Shown one piece after another: positions 7,976-16,065 of a DNA stretch of 64,000 nt; position 1 is the stretch's first letter, and each line of letters opens with the position of its first letter. Made by a program: the position numbers and the translations under genes. The notes beneath the pieces are model-generated. The model was not told where the DNA came from, did not search any database, and saw only the letters and a program-made list of their open reading frames with translations. The stretch spans positions 5,208,001-5,272,000 of the forward strand of contig CP109468.1 of NCBI GenBank assembly GCA_036227345.1, read 5' to 3'. The DNA comes from Streptomyces sp. NBC_01463. GTDB taxonomy: Bacteria; Actinomycetota; Actinomycetes; Streptomycetales; Streptomycetaceae.

Positions 7976-9016
7976 TCAGAGAGCCGGCGGGTTCAGCTCG
8001 ACCGAGCGGAGCGCGGCGGCCAGCGCGGTCGCGTCGCCGATGTCCAGCGCGGTGTCGGTGAACTTGATGGTGTGGTCGTCGCCATGGGCGGCAGCCCGCG
8101 CGAAGACCTCCTCGGGGGACAGCCCGGCGGGCACGGGCGCGGGATCGGCGGGCCGTGCCGGTGAGTAGGCGGCGGTGACCGCCGCGCTCGCCGCCCAGGC
8201 CGCGTCCAGGCTCGGCGCCCACAGCTCGCGCGGGAGCGCGGGCAGCGTGCGCAGCACGGCGTTGGGCGCGGTGGCGGCGTGCACCAGCATGATCGGCTCG
8301 CCGTATCCGTACGTCGCGTAACGATGGGTGGCGGCCCGAACCAGCTCCGTCAGCCGGGCGCGGGCGGCCTCGGGGCCGGCCACGGGCTGTTCCGGCCACG
8401 CCGGGAACGCGGTCAGCTGTCCCAGCCGGTCCCGGATGCCGCCGCTCTGCTCGGGCACGGGCACCACGGCGTCCAGGGCGGCCGCGGCGTCGGCCGCCGG
8501 GGCGAGTGCGGACAGCGACGGCAGCGGCTGATGGCGGGCCGCCCAGTAGCCGAGCGCATGGGCCAGTTCGGTGACGCGGGGCGCGTTCTCCTCGGCGTCC
8601 AGCAGGGTGCGCACGCTGTGGCCGACACGGATCACCGGGTGCGTGGCGCCCGCCGCGATGCCGGGCAGCAGCCGCGGCCACCACTCGGCGAGCACCTCGC
8701 GCCAGGGCCGGCCGGCCGTCTCGCGCACGAAGTAGGCCGTCCAGTCGGCCATGCGCCGCGGGTCGCCCAGCGCCTCCGGCCAGCTCGAAGGGGTCACCTC
8801 GGCGACCCGGTCCGGCATGTCCTCCAGCTTCGCCCGGTAGTGGTCGAGCCAGCGGTGCACCCCGGGTGCCTGGCCGTGGCGCACCAGCGCCTCCACGGCC
8901 ATCGGGGCGTGATTGCTCAGCCAGCCGCCCCGCTCGGGGCCGAAGGCGTGCAGTCGTTCCAGTGCTTCGTCGAGGGTTCCTGAGGTGTCGGGCGCGGTGG
9001 CTGCCGTGAGGTCCAT
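7976..9016 (-). CDS. Questin-oxidase-like family protein
   Basis: A 346-residue protein that I recognise as a bacterial member of the questin oxidase-like (DUF4243) family, whose fungal relatives perform Baeyer-Villiger cleavage of anthraquinones. Supporting stretches are LDEALERLHAFGPERG, LSNHAPMAVEALVRHG, the histidine-rich THPVIRVGHSVRTL, and THRYATYGYGEPIMLVHAATAPNA near the C-terminus. No classic FAD or NAD binding motif is visible, which agrees with the family. The start is ATG 9016. It converges on the dioxygenase gene with a 31-bp gap. Role in this organism is unknown. Confidence 0.8.
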   Translation of the reverse strand: MDLTAATAPDTSGTLDEALERLHAFGPERGGWLSNHAPMAVEALVRHGQAPGVHRWLDHYRAKLEDMPDRVAEVTPSSWPEALGDPRRMADWTAYFVRETAGRPWREVLAEWWPRLLPGIAAGATHPVIRVGHSVRTLLDAEENAPRVTELAHALGYWAARHQPLPSLSALAPAADAAAALDAVVPVPEQSGGIRDRLGQLTAFPAWPEQPVAGPEAARARLTELVRAATHRYATYGYGEPIMLVHAATAPNAVLRTLPALPRELWAPSLDAAWAASAAVTAAYSPARPADPAPVPAGLSPEEVFARAAAHGDDHTIKFTDTALDIGDATALAAALRSVELNPPAL

Positions 9017-9122
9017 ACGGAGCCACGCTAGGCACCGCGACGGCGTCCGGTAACGGGCTGCGGTCCCGTGCGCGGCCGTCGCGGGACTAGGTCTGCGGTC
9101 CCGTATGCGGCCGGGTGCGGGA

Positions 9123-9674
9123 CTAGGGCGTTCCCAGCCGCTTCTCGTACCAGGAGACGTCCCAGTAGCGGTCGAACTTCCGGCCGACCTCCTCGTACGT
9201 CCCGATGTGCCGGAAGCCGAAGCGCTCGTGCAGCCGGACCGAGGAGGCGTTGGGCTGGGCGATGCCCGCGTACGCGCGATGCACGTCCTGGCCGGCGAGT
9301 GCCTCGAAGAGCGCCGTGTACAGGAGCGTGCCGACGCCGCGGCCCGTGGCGTCGGGGGAGCAGTAGACGCTGACCTCGACGGAGGTGGAGTACGCCGCCT
9401 TGGGGCGGAAAGGACTACTGGTGGCGTACCCCAGGAACCGGGGGCCCGTCCCGCTCGTTTCACCCGCATTGCGGACATCCTGAGCAACCAGGAGCCGGTG
9501 GGGGCCGTCTTCGGGATGGGAACGCAGCCACGGGAGGCGTTGGGCGGGAGTGAAGGGGACTGTGTCGAATGTGAGGGCGGTCTCACGGACGTAATGGTTG
9601 TAGATGTCCGTAAGAGCCTCCAGATCGCTCTCGATCCCCGCCCTGACCTGCACGTCCGTGCCCGGCACTGTCAT
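9123..9674 (-). CDS. GNAT N-acetyltransferase (phosphinothricin acetyltransferase-like)
   Basis: The 183-residue protein has the GNAT fold with the PAT/YncA signature: VRAGIESDLEALTDIYNHYVRETALTFDT at the N-terminus, SVEVSVYCSPDATGRGVGTLLYTALFEAL carrying the acetyl-CoA pyrophosphate loop (G-x-G-x-G/A type), and PNASSVRLHERFGFRHIGTYEEVG at the C-terminus. GGGAGG lies just before ATG 9674. It is divergent from hrdD, sharing the short intergenic region that holds the sigma-R-type promoter. The acceptor could be an amino acid or a toxic amine; it cannot be decided here. Confidence 0.88.
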   Translation of the reverse strand: MTVPGTDVQVRAGIESDLEALTDIYNHYVRETALTFDTVPFTPAQRLPWLRSHPEDGPHRLLVAQDVRNAGETSGTGPRFLGYATSSPFRPKAAYSTSVEVSVYCSPDATGRGVGTLLYTALFEALAGQDVHRAYAGIAQPNASSVRLHERFGFRHIGTYEEVGRKFDRYWDVSWYEKRLGTP

Positions 9675-9734
9675 GTGACCTCCCCTGGTGGCGCGACAGG
9701 GTACTGCATGATCGCGAAAATGAATGCCGGTCGT

Positions 9735-9761
9735 GGGAATTCTGTCCGGATTCCAGTCGTT
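9735..9761 (+). promoter_or_regulatory. Sigma-R-type promoter upstream of hrdD
   Basis: GGGAAT at 9735-9740 is followed after exactly 18 bp by GTT at 9759-9761, matching the GGAAT-N18-GTT consensus for the thiol-stress sigma factor SigR. From memory, hrdD of S. coelicolor is a known SigR target. The expected transcript start is about 9770, about 50 nt before the hrdD ATG. Confidence 0.75.
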
Positions 9762-9822
9762 GTTTCCATCGGATGCAGGGCACCCGAAAGGGTGTCGCGA
9801 CCTACTGAGTAAGGGAGCACGC

Positions 9823-10821
9823 ATGGCAACCCGTGCCGTCGCCCGTCGTTCGTCCGCCACCGGCGGGACCAACCGGGCAAGCAGTGTTCGCGCCGTGGGC
9901 GGGGAGATCGCCGATCGCGACCTGGTCGGCATGTACCTGGACGAGATCGCGCGCACACCGCTGCTCGATGCCGCCAAGGAGGTCGAGCTGTCGCAGATCG
10001 TCGAAGCGGGCGTTTTCGCGCGGCAGATCCTCGACGGGGCGGCGGAGAGCGAAGCCGGCGGGGCCTCGCGCGAGGAGCTGGAGGCGCTGGTCGCCGAGGG
10101 CGAGCGCGCCAAGGACATATTCATCCGTTCCAACCTCAGGCTCGTCGTCGCCGTCGCCCGCCGCTATCCGCGGGCCGGGCTGCCCCTGCTCGACCTGATC
10201 CAGGAGGGCAACGCGGGCCTGGTGCGCGCGGTCGAGAAGTTCGACTACGCCAAGGGCTTCAAGTTCTCCACGTATGCGACGTGGTGGATCCGGCAGGCCA
10301 TCACCCGTTCCATAGCCGACCAGTCGCGCACGATCCGGCTCCCCGTCCACCTGGTGGAGGAGCTCGGCCGGATCCGCCGGGTGCAGCGCGAGTTCAACCG
10401 TGAGCACGGGCGCGACCCGGAGCACGCGGAGATCGCCGCCGAGCTGGACTCAACGACCTCCCGGGTGGGCGACGTCCTGGACTGGGCCCGTGACCCGGTC
10501 AGTCTCAACATGTCGGTCGACGACGACGGCGACACACAGTTCGGCGACCTGCTGGAGGACACCTCCGCGGTGTCGCCCGAGCAGTCCGTGATGACGCTGC
10601 TGCGCAGTGAGGAGCTGGAGGAGCTGATCGGCAAGCTCGACCACCGCACCGCATCGATCATCCGGATGAGGTACGGCATCGAGGACGGCCGTGAGCGGAC
10701 CCTGACCGAGGTGGGCAAGCAGCACGGGCTCACCCGCGAGCGGATCCGCCAGATCGAGAAGCACGCACTGCTCGAACTGAAGCGAATGGCTCACGACACG
10801 GGCTTTGACGCTGCGGCATGA
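9823..10821 (+). CDS. hrdD: RNA polymerase sigma factor HrdD (group 2, sigma-70 family)
   Basis: A 332-residue non-essential relative of the principal sigma factor. Region 1.2 (IADRDLVGMYLDEIARTPLLDA), region 2 (LRLVVAVARRY ... DLIQEGNAGLVRAVEKFD, then the -10-reading YAKGFKFSTYATWWIRQAI), region 3 and region 4.2 (TLTEVGKQHGLTRERIRQIE, the -35-reading helix) are all intact. The N-terminus MATRAVARRSSATGG resembles S. coelicolor HrdD. The ATG at 9823 has AAGGGAG 5 nt upstream; in-frame codons back to 9724 would overlap the promoter and are rejected. It lacks the long acidic N-terminal extension of HrdB. The SigR-type promoter suggests induction by disulphide stress. Confidence 0.9.
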   Translation: MATRAVARRSSATGGTNRASSVRAVGGEIADRDLVGMYLDEIARTPLLDAAKEVELSQIVEAGVFARQILDGAAESEAGGASREELEALVAEGERAKDIFIRSNLRLVVAVARRYPRAGLPLLDLIQEGNAGLVRAVEKFDYAKGFKFSTYATWWIRQAITRSIADQSRTIRLPVHLVEELGRIRRVQREFNREHGRDPEHAEIAAELDSTTSRVGDVLDWARDPVSLNMSVDDDGDTQFGDLLEDTSAVSPEQSVMTLLRSEELEELIGKLDHRTASIIRMRYGIEDGRERTLTEVGKQHGLTRERIRQIEKHALLELKRMAHDTGFDAAA

Positions 10822-10877
10822 GCCCGCGTCCAGTAACCTCCGAATTGGGCCGCTTCACATCGGTGGCCCCCTGAGCT

Positions 10878-10923
10878 GAGTCCCGGCGCCCACCCCCCCC
10901 TGGCGCCGGGGCTCATCCTTTTT
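10878..10923 (+). terminator. Intrinsic terminator of hrdD
   Basis: GAGTCCCGGCGCC (10878-10890) and GGCGCCGGGGCTC (10902-10914) form a strong stem with one internal mismatch, followed by TTTTT at 10919-10923. Confidence 0.85.
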
Positions 10924-10973
10924 CCGGCCGGGCTCCCTCGGTTTCACGGGGCGGTTCCACGGGGCCGGGCCTT

Positions 10974-11960
10974 TCAGTCGTGGGTGGCCGGCGCCTGCGA
11001 GGGGGCGGCCGCACGGCTGAGGCGGGCGCCCAGGTCGCTGAGATACGTCACCAGCTGCTCCGGCCGGTGCGCGGTGAATTCGCAGTCCACCAGGGCCAGC
11101 CGCAGCGCCACCCACTCCAGCGAGTCCGTCAGCACCGCGCGCAGCCGGCAGCTTCCCTCACCGGTCCGCTCCAGCGGGCCGATCGACGCGGGCAGGCGGG
11201 AGGCGACGAACTCGGCGGGGGCCGCGAAGCTCACATCGACCGCCAGCTCCGGCTGCCGGCGCGCCATGGAACTGGTCAGGAACTCCGCCGCGTCCCCGGT
11301 CGGCAGCTCCCGGGGCGCGAAACGGGCGCCCGTCGCGAACGGGTCACTCACCCGGTCGACCCGGAAGGTCCGCCAGTCCGCCCGCTCCAGGTCGTACGCG
11401 ACGAGATACCAGCGCCACCCGGTGCTCACCAGGCGGTACGGCTCCACCTGCCGCCGTGTCTCGGCACCGTCGCCCGCGCGGTACGCGAACCGCAGCCGCT
11501 CCCGGCCGGTGACCGCCGACGCCATCACGGTCAGCGTCTGCGGATCGATCGTCGAACCGTCCCCGCGGGCCAGCGGCATCGTGGCGTTCTGCAGGGTGGA
11601 GACCCGGTGGCGCAGCCGCGAGGGCAGCACCTGCTCCAGCTTGGCCAGCGCCCGTACGGACGCCTCGTCCACGCCCTCGATGGCATGGCCCGCCCCGGCC
11701 CGCAGACCCACCGCGATGGCGACCGCCTCCTCGTCGTCCAGCAGCAGCGGCGGCATCGCCGTACCGGCCACGAGCCGGTAGCCGCCGACCGAGCCGCGCG
11801 ACGCCTCGACGGGATAGCCCAGGTCACGGAGGCGGTCGATGTCGCGGCGGATGGTGCGCGGGCTGACGTCGAGCCGGTCGGCCAGTTCACTGCCCGGCCA
11901 CTCGCGCGGTGTCTGGAGCAGTGACAGCAGATTCAGCAGTCGTGCCGGGGTGTCGGTCAT
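10974..11960 (-). CDS. WYL-domain helix-turn-helix transcriptional regulator
   Basis: A 328-residue regulator of the YafY/PafC type. An N-terminal DeoR-like winged helix (LLSLLQTPREWPGSELADRLDVSPRTIRRDIDRLRDLGYPV) is followed by the WYL region (VEPYRLVSTGWRWYLVAYDLERADWRTFRVDRV) and a WCX-type C-terminal extension. The WYL fold often senses ligands or nucleic acid. I start it at ATG 11960, but upstream in-frame starts (for example 11990) would place the N-terminus inside the candidate operator. It is divergent from the MFS exporter at 12023, which it most likely represses (inference from layout). Confidence 0.88.
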   Translation of the reverse strand: MTDTPARLLNLLSLLQTPREWPGSELADRLDVSPRTIRRDIDRLRDLGYPVEASRGSVGGYRLVAGTAMPPLLLDDEEAVAIAVGLRAGAGHAIEGVDEASVRALAKLEQVLPSRLRHRVSTLQNATMPLARGDGSTIDPQTLTVMASAVTGRERLRFAYRAGDGAETRRQVEPYRLVSTGWRWYLVAYDLERADWRTFRVDRVSDPFATGARFAPRELPTGDAAEFLTSSMARRQPELAVDVSFAAPAEFVASRLPASIGPLERTGEGSCRLRAVLTDSLEWVALRLALVDCEFTAHRPEQLVTYLSDLGARLSRAAAPSQAPATHD

Positions 11961-11984
11961 GTCACTCAGGATGCCCGCCCATTG

Positions 11985-12016
11985 GGTCATGACCTGACCT
12001 AATCGGCGTTTAACTT
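11985..12016. promoter_or_regulatory. Palindromic operator and promoter for the MFS gene
   Basis: GGTCATGACC (11985-11994) is a perfect 10-bp palindrome at the -35 position of a promoter whose -10 box, TAACTT (12011-12016), ends 6 bp before the ATG at 12023. No ribosome-binding site precedes that ATG, so the transcript may be leaderless. The WYL regulator next door is the natural candidate to bind the palindrome. Confidence 0.55.
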
Positions 12017-12022
12017 CCTCGT

Positions 12023-13594
12023 ATGACTTCTTCCGCATCCCTGCCGTCGTCGGCGGCCGCCCCCGCGGTGCCACCGGCCCCGTCGGACCGCCGCCGGTGG
12101 TTCGCCCTGGCCATCGTGATGACCGCCGCCTTCATGGACCTGGTCGACGTCACGATCGTCAACATCGCCATCCCGAGCATCAAGGAGGACACCGGAGCCT
12201 CCTTCAGCTCGATCCAGTGGATCACCGCCGGGTACGCCCTGGCCTTCGCCGCCGGTCTGATCACCGGCGGCCGGCTCGGTGACATCTACGGCCGCAAGCG
12301 GCTCTTCCTCATCGGCATCGGCGGCTTCACCGTCGCCTCCGCGCTCTGCGGATTCGCCGCCAACCCGGAGATGCTGGTCGCCTCCCGCATCCTCCAGGGC
12401 GGCACGGCCGCGCTGATGGTCCCGCAGGTGCTGTCGATCGTGCACGCCACCTTCCCGGCCCACGAGCGCGGCAAGGTCTTCGGCCTCTTCGGCGCGATCG
12501 TCGGCCTCGGCGCCGTGTCCGGCCCGCTGCTGGGCGCGCTGCTCACCGAGTGGAACATCGCCGGTCTCGAATGGCGTCCGATCTTCCTGATCAACCTGCC
12601 GGTCGGCATCGCGGGCCTGATCCTGGGCCGCAAGTTCATCTCCGAGTCCAAGGCGCCGAAGGCGCTCCGCCTCGACATGGTCGGCGTGGTGCTGGTGACG
12701 CTGGCGATGCTCATGCTCATCTACCCGCTGACCCGCGGCGAGGAGCTGGGCTGGCCGCTCTGGGGCTACCTGTCGATGGCCGGCAGCATCGTCGTCTTCG
12801 CCGTCCTCGTGCTGTTCGAGCGGGCCAAGGCGCGCCGCGACGGTTCGCCCCTGGTCGAGCTCTCGCTGTTCCGGGTGAAGAGCTTCGCCGCGGGCATCGC
12901 CGTGCAGCTGACCTTCGGCATCGGCCTCGGCATCTTCTTCCTGGTCTGGACGCTGTACATGCAGGAGGGCCTCGGTTGGAGCGCACTGCGCGCCGGTACG
13001 ACGGGCATCCCGTTCTCGGTCGCCGTCTCCTTCGCCGCCGGCATCTCCGTGCAGAAGCTGGTGCCGCGGTTCGGCCGCAAGGTGCTCCAGGCGGGGGCGC
13101 TGCTCATGATCGCCGGTCTGCTGCTCTACATCTGGGAGTCCGACCGCTACGGCATGGGCATCTCGTCCTGGCAGATGGCGCTGCCGCTGGTCGTGATGGG
13201 CCTCGGCATGGGCCTGATCGTGGCCCCGCTGGCCGACGCGGTGCTGTCCGAGGTGCCCAAGGAGCACTCCGGATCGGCGTCCGGGCTGTTCAACACCGTG
13301 CAGCAGATGGGCAACGCGCTGGGACTCGCCCTCGTCTCGGTCATCTTCATCGGCGCGATGGGCGACCACCTGACGCCGCCGCAGATCGGCCCGGCGTTCG
13401 CCGACGCCTTCGAGCAGTCGCTGTGGTGGGTGGCGGGCGTGCTCGCGGTGATCTTCCTGCTGATGTTCGCGCTGCCGGCCCGGCCGAAGCAGCACGTGGA
13501 GGGCGGCGACGAGGCCGCTGACGAGAGCGCGGAGGGGAGCGCCGGTCCCGACGGCTTCGAGGCGCCCGCGGCGGAGCCGGTGCTGACGCCCTGA
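12023..13594 (+). CDS. MFS drug exporter of the DHA2 (EmrB/QacA) type
   Basis: A 523-residue, roughly 14-helix proton antiporter of the cytoplasmic membrane. Motifs: AAFMDLVDVTIVNIAIPSI in helix 1 and GGRLGDIYGRKRLFLIG in loop 2-3. The ATG at 12023 lacks a Shine-Dalgarno sequence and sits about 7 bp after a -10-like TAACTT, suggesting a leaderless message. It is about 35% identical-looking by eye to the exporter at 4861 (impression, not computed) and forms a divergent pair with the WYL regulator. The acidic C-terminal tail has no recognisable domain. Confidence 0.9.
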   Translation: MTSSASLPSSAAAPAVPPAPSDRRRWFALAIVMTAAFMDLVDVTIVNIAIPSIKEDTGASFSSIQWITAGYALAFAAGLITGGRLGDIYGRKRLFLIGIGGFTVASALCGFAANPEMLVASRILQGGTAALMVPQVLSIVHATFPAHERGKVFGLFGAIVGLGAVSGPLLGALLTEWNIAGLEWRPIFLINLPVGIAGLILGRKFISESKAPKALRLDMVGVVLVTLAMLMLIYPLTRGEELGWPLWGYLSMAGSIVVFAVLVLFERAKARRDGSPLVELSLFRVKSFAAGIAVQLTFGIGLGIFFLVWTLYMQEGLGWSALRAGTTGIPFSVAVSFAAGISVQKLVPRFGRKVLQAGALLMIAGLLLYIWESDRYGMGISSWQMALPLVVMGLGMGLIVAPLADAVLSEVPKEHSGSASGLFNTVQQMGNALGLALVSVIFIGAMGDHLTPPQIGPAFADAFEQSLWWVAGVLAVIFLLMFALPARPKQHVEGGDEAADESAEGSAGPDGFEAPAAEPVLTP

Positions 13595-13630
13595 GCCGGC
13601 GGCAGACGGCAGCGGAAGCCGGATGACCCG

Positions 13631-13667
13631 ACCGTGCCCGCACCCCCGACGGGGGTGCGGGCACGGT
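13631..13667 (+). terminator. Strong hairpin terminator after the MFS gene
   Basis: ACCGTGCCCGCACCCCC (13631-13647) and GGGGGTGCGGGCACGGT (13651-13667) make a 17-bp perfect stem with a 3-nt loop. Its right arm overlaps the first unit of the 15-bp repeat array. Confidence 0.85.
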
Positions 13668-13754
13668 CGTCGTGCGTACGGTCGTCGTGCGTACGGTCGT
13701 CGTGCGTACGGTCGTCGTGCGTACGGTCGTCGTGCGTACGGTCGTCGTGCGTAC
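13665..13754. repeat. Six perfect tandem copies of a 15-bp unit
   Basis: GGTCGTCGTGCGTAC is repeated six times without mismatch from 13665 to 13754, directly after the terminator stem and before the 3' end of the DUF6227 gene. The unit length is a multiple of three, but no supported gene covers it. The perfect copies suggest recent expansion by slippage. Confidence 0.95.
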
Positions 13755-13795
13755 GGGCGCGGTCGCGTGGCTCGTACGGGGCCGGGCCCGCGCCG

Positions 13796-14566
13796 TCAGC
13801 AGATCCGCGTGCGGCTCTCCATCGCCCCGCGTGCCGCGTCCTCGTCGCCGTACACCTCGCACATGTGGCGGCCGTCGGGCGTCGCCGTGTGCTCGACCTC
13901 CCACAGGCTCGTCTCGCTGCCGTCGAGGAGCAGGAAGGCGTGCTCGTACAGCGTGAACCCCGCGTCCCGTCCGTCCACCTGGCACTGGCGGCCGAAGATC
14001 TGGGTGATGTGGTGGGCGAAGGCCGCCCGCAGCAGGTGCGCCGTCTCCTCGCCCGGCACGTCCCGGTTCTCCGCGCGGCGCAGCACCCGGCGGGCGTGGT
14101 CCGCGGAGTTGTCCGGGGCGTACATCCGGGGCAGCGGGGCCGGGGGCGCCGCCATCAGGGCGGTGAGGATCTCCAGGTCGGCCTGCGGCCCGTCGTCCCC
14201 GAAGACCGGGGCCTCGCAGAAGCCGCCGGCCAGCCGGGCCGCGGCGATGTGGACGTCGGCCTCTTCGTCGTACAACTCGTGCTGCCGGTGGTCCGGCTGC
14301 TCGCCGAGCCCGGGGGGCGCGGTGTCACGCGGGCCGCAGTGCACCAGCTCCCAGAGGGTGAGCGGGCTGCCGTCGGCCAGCAGGTAGGTGTGCCGGTAGG
14401 TCTCGCGGTGCAGGGAGGAACTGTGGTGCGAGGAGTGCAGGGAACTGCTGTGGGCGAGCGCGGTGCCGAGCCGCTCGACCGTGCTGTCGGGCAGGTCGAA
14501 CGAGTTGAGAGCCCGTCGCAGGAGTCGCTCGAGGTGCTGCTCGGTTGTCTCGTACGGATCGCTCAA
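13796..14566 (-). CDS. DUF6227-family protein (Streptomyces-specific, unknown function)
   Basis: A 256-residue protein that I recognise as the Streptomyces DUF6227 family. It contains two related halves, each with a pattern like LLADGSPLTLWELVHC (residues about 55-70) and LLLDGSETSLWEVEHT (about 220), separated by a helical region. It has a His/Ser-rich patch (HSSSLHSSHHSSSLH). The best start is TTG 14566: GGAGA lies 7 nt upstream and the product then begins MSDPYETTEQ. Longer in-frame versions from 14722 lack such a site. It is followed by the P1 peptidase gene upstream on the same strand, with a 130-bp gap. No function can be given. Confidence 0.85.
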   Translation of the reverse strand: MSDPYETTEQHLERLLRRALNSFDLPDSTVERLGTALAHSSSLHSSHHSSSLHRETYRHTYLLADGSPLTLWELVHCGPRDTAPPGLGEQPDHRQHELYDEEADVHIAAARLAGGFCEAPVFGDDGPQADLEILTALMAAPPAPLPRMYAPDNSADHARRVLRRAENRDVPGEETAHLLRAAFAHHITQIFGRQCQVDGRDAGFTLYEHAFLLLDGSETSLWEVEHTATPDGRHMCEVYGDEDAARGAMESRTRIC

Positions 14567-14699
14567 GGTGCTGTCTCCAGGCCGTCGCCGCGTGTTACTT
14601 GATGCGTGCTCAACGTAGTCCCTGGGTCTGACATCGTGACCGGGGTTGGGAAAAACGTACGGCGCACGCAGAAGGTTCCCGCCGTTTGTCCGAACTTCC

Positions 14700-15836
14700 T
14701 TACGCGGACGGCGAGTCGGCATCCCGGTCGCCGCCGTCCGGCGCGCTGTCCGGCGGCTGCGGTGCGCCGTAGAGGTCGCCGTACGCGGGATATGTGCCGC
14801 CGCCCCCGCGGCCGTTGACGCCCGTGGCGGCCCGGACGGCCTTCACGATGGCGCGGGTCACGGCCTCCGCACCCGCCGCCAGCAGGTCGTTGAGCGCGAT
14901 CGGGTTCGCCGGGTCCAGGGTCCGCCCCCCGGTGGACAGGGCGAAGACGGTGTCCCCGTCGGTGAGCAGGTGCACGGGCCGGATGGCGCGCGCCAGTCCG
15001 TCGTGCGCCGTCCCCGCGAGCTTCTGCGCCTGTGCGCGGCCGAGTGCGGCGTCCGTCGCGACGACGGCGAGCGTGGTGTTGAGCGGGGGGCGCGTGTCGG
15101 CGTCGCGCGCCTGTGCCAGGCGCCGTTGCGCCGTCTCGTGGATCTCCGGTGCGGGGGCGACGGCCGGTTCGGCGCCGCCGTACTCCCCGTACAGCACTCC
15201 GGTGCGCGGATCGAGCACCGAGCCCGCCGCGTTCACCACGGCCAGCGCCGCGACGGTGATCCCGGACGGCAGCAGGACGCTCGCCGTGCCCACCCCGCCC
15301 TTCAGCTGCCCGGCCACCGCGCCCGTGCCCGCGCCGACGCACCCTTCGGTGACCGCCGCACCCGGCTCCGTCCGCGCCGCGTCCTCCACCGCGGCCCGGC
15401 CGGTCGTGGCGTCGGGCCGCGCCCGCCAGTCGCCGCCCCGCCCCAGGTCGAACAGGCACGCCGCCGGGACCACCGGAACCACCTGGGCCGGATCGGGGCC
15501 CACCCGCACACCGCGTCCCTGCTCCTCCAGCCAGGCCATCACCCCGGACGCCGCGTCCAGGCCGAACGCGCTGCCTCCGGTGAGGACCACGGCGTCGATG
15601 CGCTCCACCAGATTGCGCGGATCGAGGGCGTCCGTCTCCCGGGTGCCGGGCCCGCCGCCGCGCACGTCGACGGCCGCGACCGCGCCGCCCTCGGGGGCGA
15701 GGACCACGGTGGTGCCGCTGAGGGCGCCGTCGCCCGCGACCCGGGCGTGCCCGACGCGCAGGCCGGGGACATCGGTCAGCGCGTCCCGTCGGCCCGGTGC
15801 CTGCTGCGTGGGTGCCGTGGTGTCCTGGCCGGTCAT
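14700..15836 (-). CDS. P1-family (DmpA/ThnT-type) self-processing peptidase
   Basis: A 378-residue Ntn-like hydrolase of family S58 (L-aminopeptidase D-Ala-esterase/amidase). Early motifs are LTDVPGLRVGHARV and VDAVVLTGGSAFGLDAASGVM; the glycine-rich segment GCVGAGTGAVAG follows. The sequence PPLNTTLAVVATDAAL places Asn253-Thr254 at the expected autocleavage site, so Thr254 would become the N-terminal nucleophile, as in ThnT (cleaved Asn-Thr) rather than the Gly-Ser of DmpA. ATG 15836 has GAGGAG upstream. No signal peptide is visible, so it acts in the cytoplasm. The natural substrate is unknown. Confidence 0.88.
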   Translation of the reverse strand: MTGQDTTAPTQQAPGRRDALTDVPGLRVGHARVAGDGALSGTTVVLAPEGGAVAAVDVRGGGPGTRETDALDPRNLVERIDAVVLTGGSAFGLDAASGVMAWLEEQGRGVRVGPDPAQVVPVVPAACLFDLGRGGDWRARPDATTGRAAVEDAARTEPGAAVTEGCVGAGTGAVAGQLKGGVGTASVLLPSGITVAALAVVNAAGSVLDPRTGVLYGEYGGAEPAVAPAPEIHETAQRRLAQARDADTRPPLNTTLAVVATDAALGRAQAQKLAGTAHDGLARAIRPVHLLTDGDTVFALSTGGRTLDPANPIALNDLLAAGAEAVTRAIVKAVRAATGVNGRGGGGTYPAYGDLYGAPQPPDSAPDGGDRDADSPSA

Positions 15837-15958
15837 CCGGTGCTCCTCGTGGTGCGGGGGCCGACTGCGGGGCCGCAGGCCCGGGGGGCATGGCGCTGCG
15901 GGGCCGTGCACGGTGAACGTACCCGCCGGGCAGCGGGCGAGCCGGGCGGGACGACATA

Positions 15959-15976
15959 TTGTGGATGCGTTCACAA
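15959..15976. promoter_or_regulatory. CRP/FNR-like site upstream of the pflA remnant
   Basis: TTGTGGATGCGTTCACAA matches TGTGA-N6-TCACA with one mismatch and correct 6-bp spacing. It lies about 110 bp before the recognisable part of the truncated pflA gene and could be a relic of its regulation or a site serving the divergent P1 peptidase gene. Confidence 0.4.
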
Positions 15977-16065
15977 GCGAACGATGGTCCAAGGTTCCGG
16001 CGGAACGGCCAGCTCGGACGGGGTATGCCCGGCCGGCACCGGGGACCGGCGGGACCAAAGGTCCT

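Noticed and set aside
13665..13754. CRISPR array
   Set aside because: The copies are head-to-tail without spacers and the unit is only 15 bp; no cas gene is present.
13634..13985. Possible repeat-containing protein over the 15-bp array
   Set aside because: The frames exist only because the unit is a multiple of three; no ribosome site and they overlap the DUF6227 gene.
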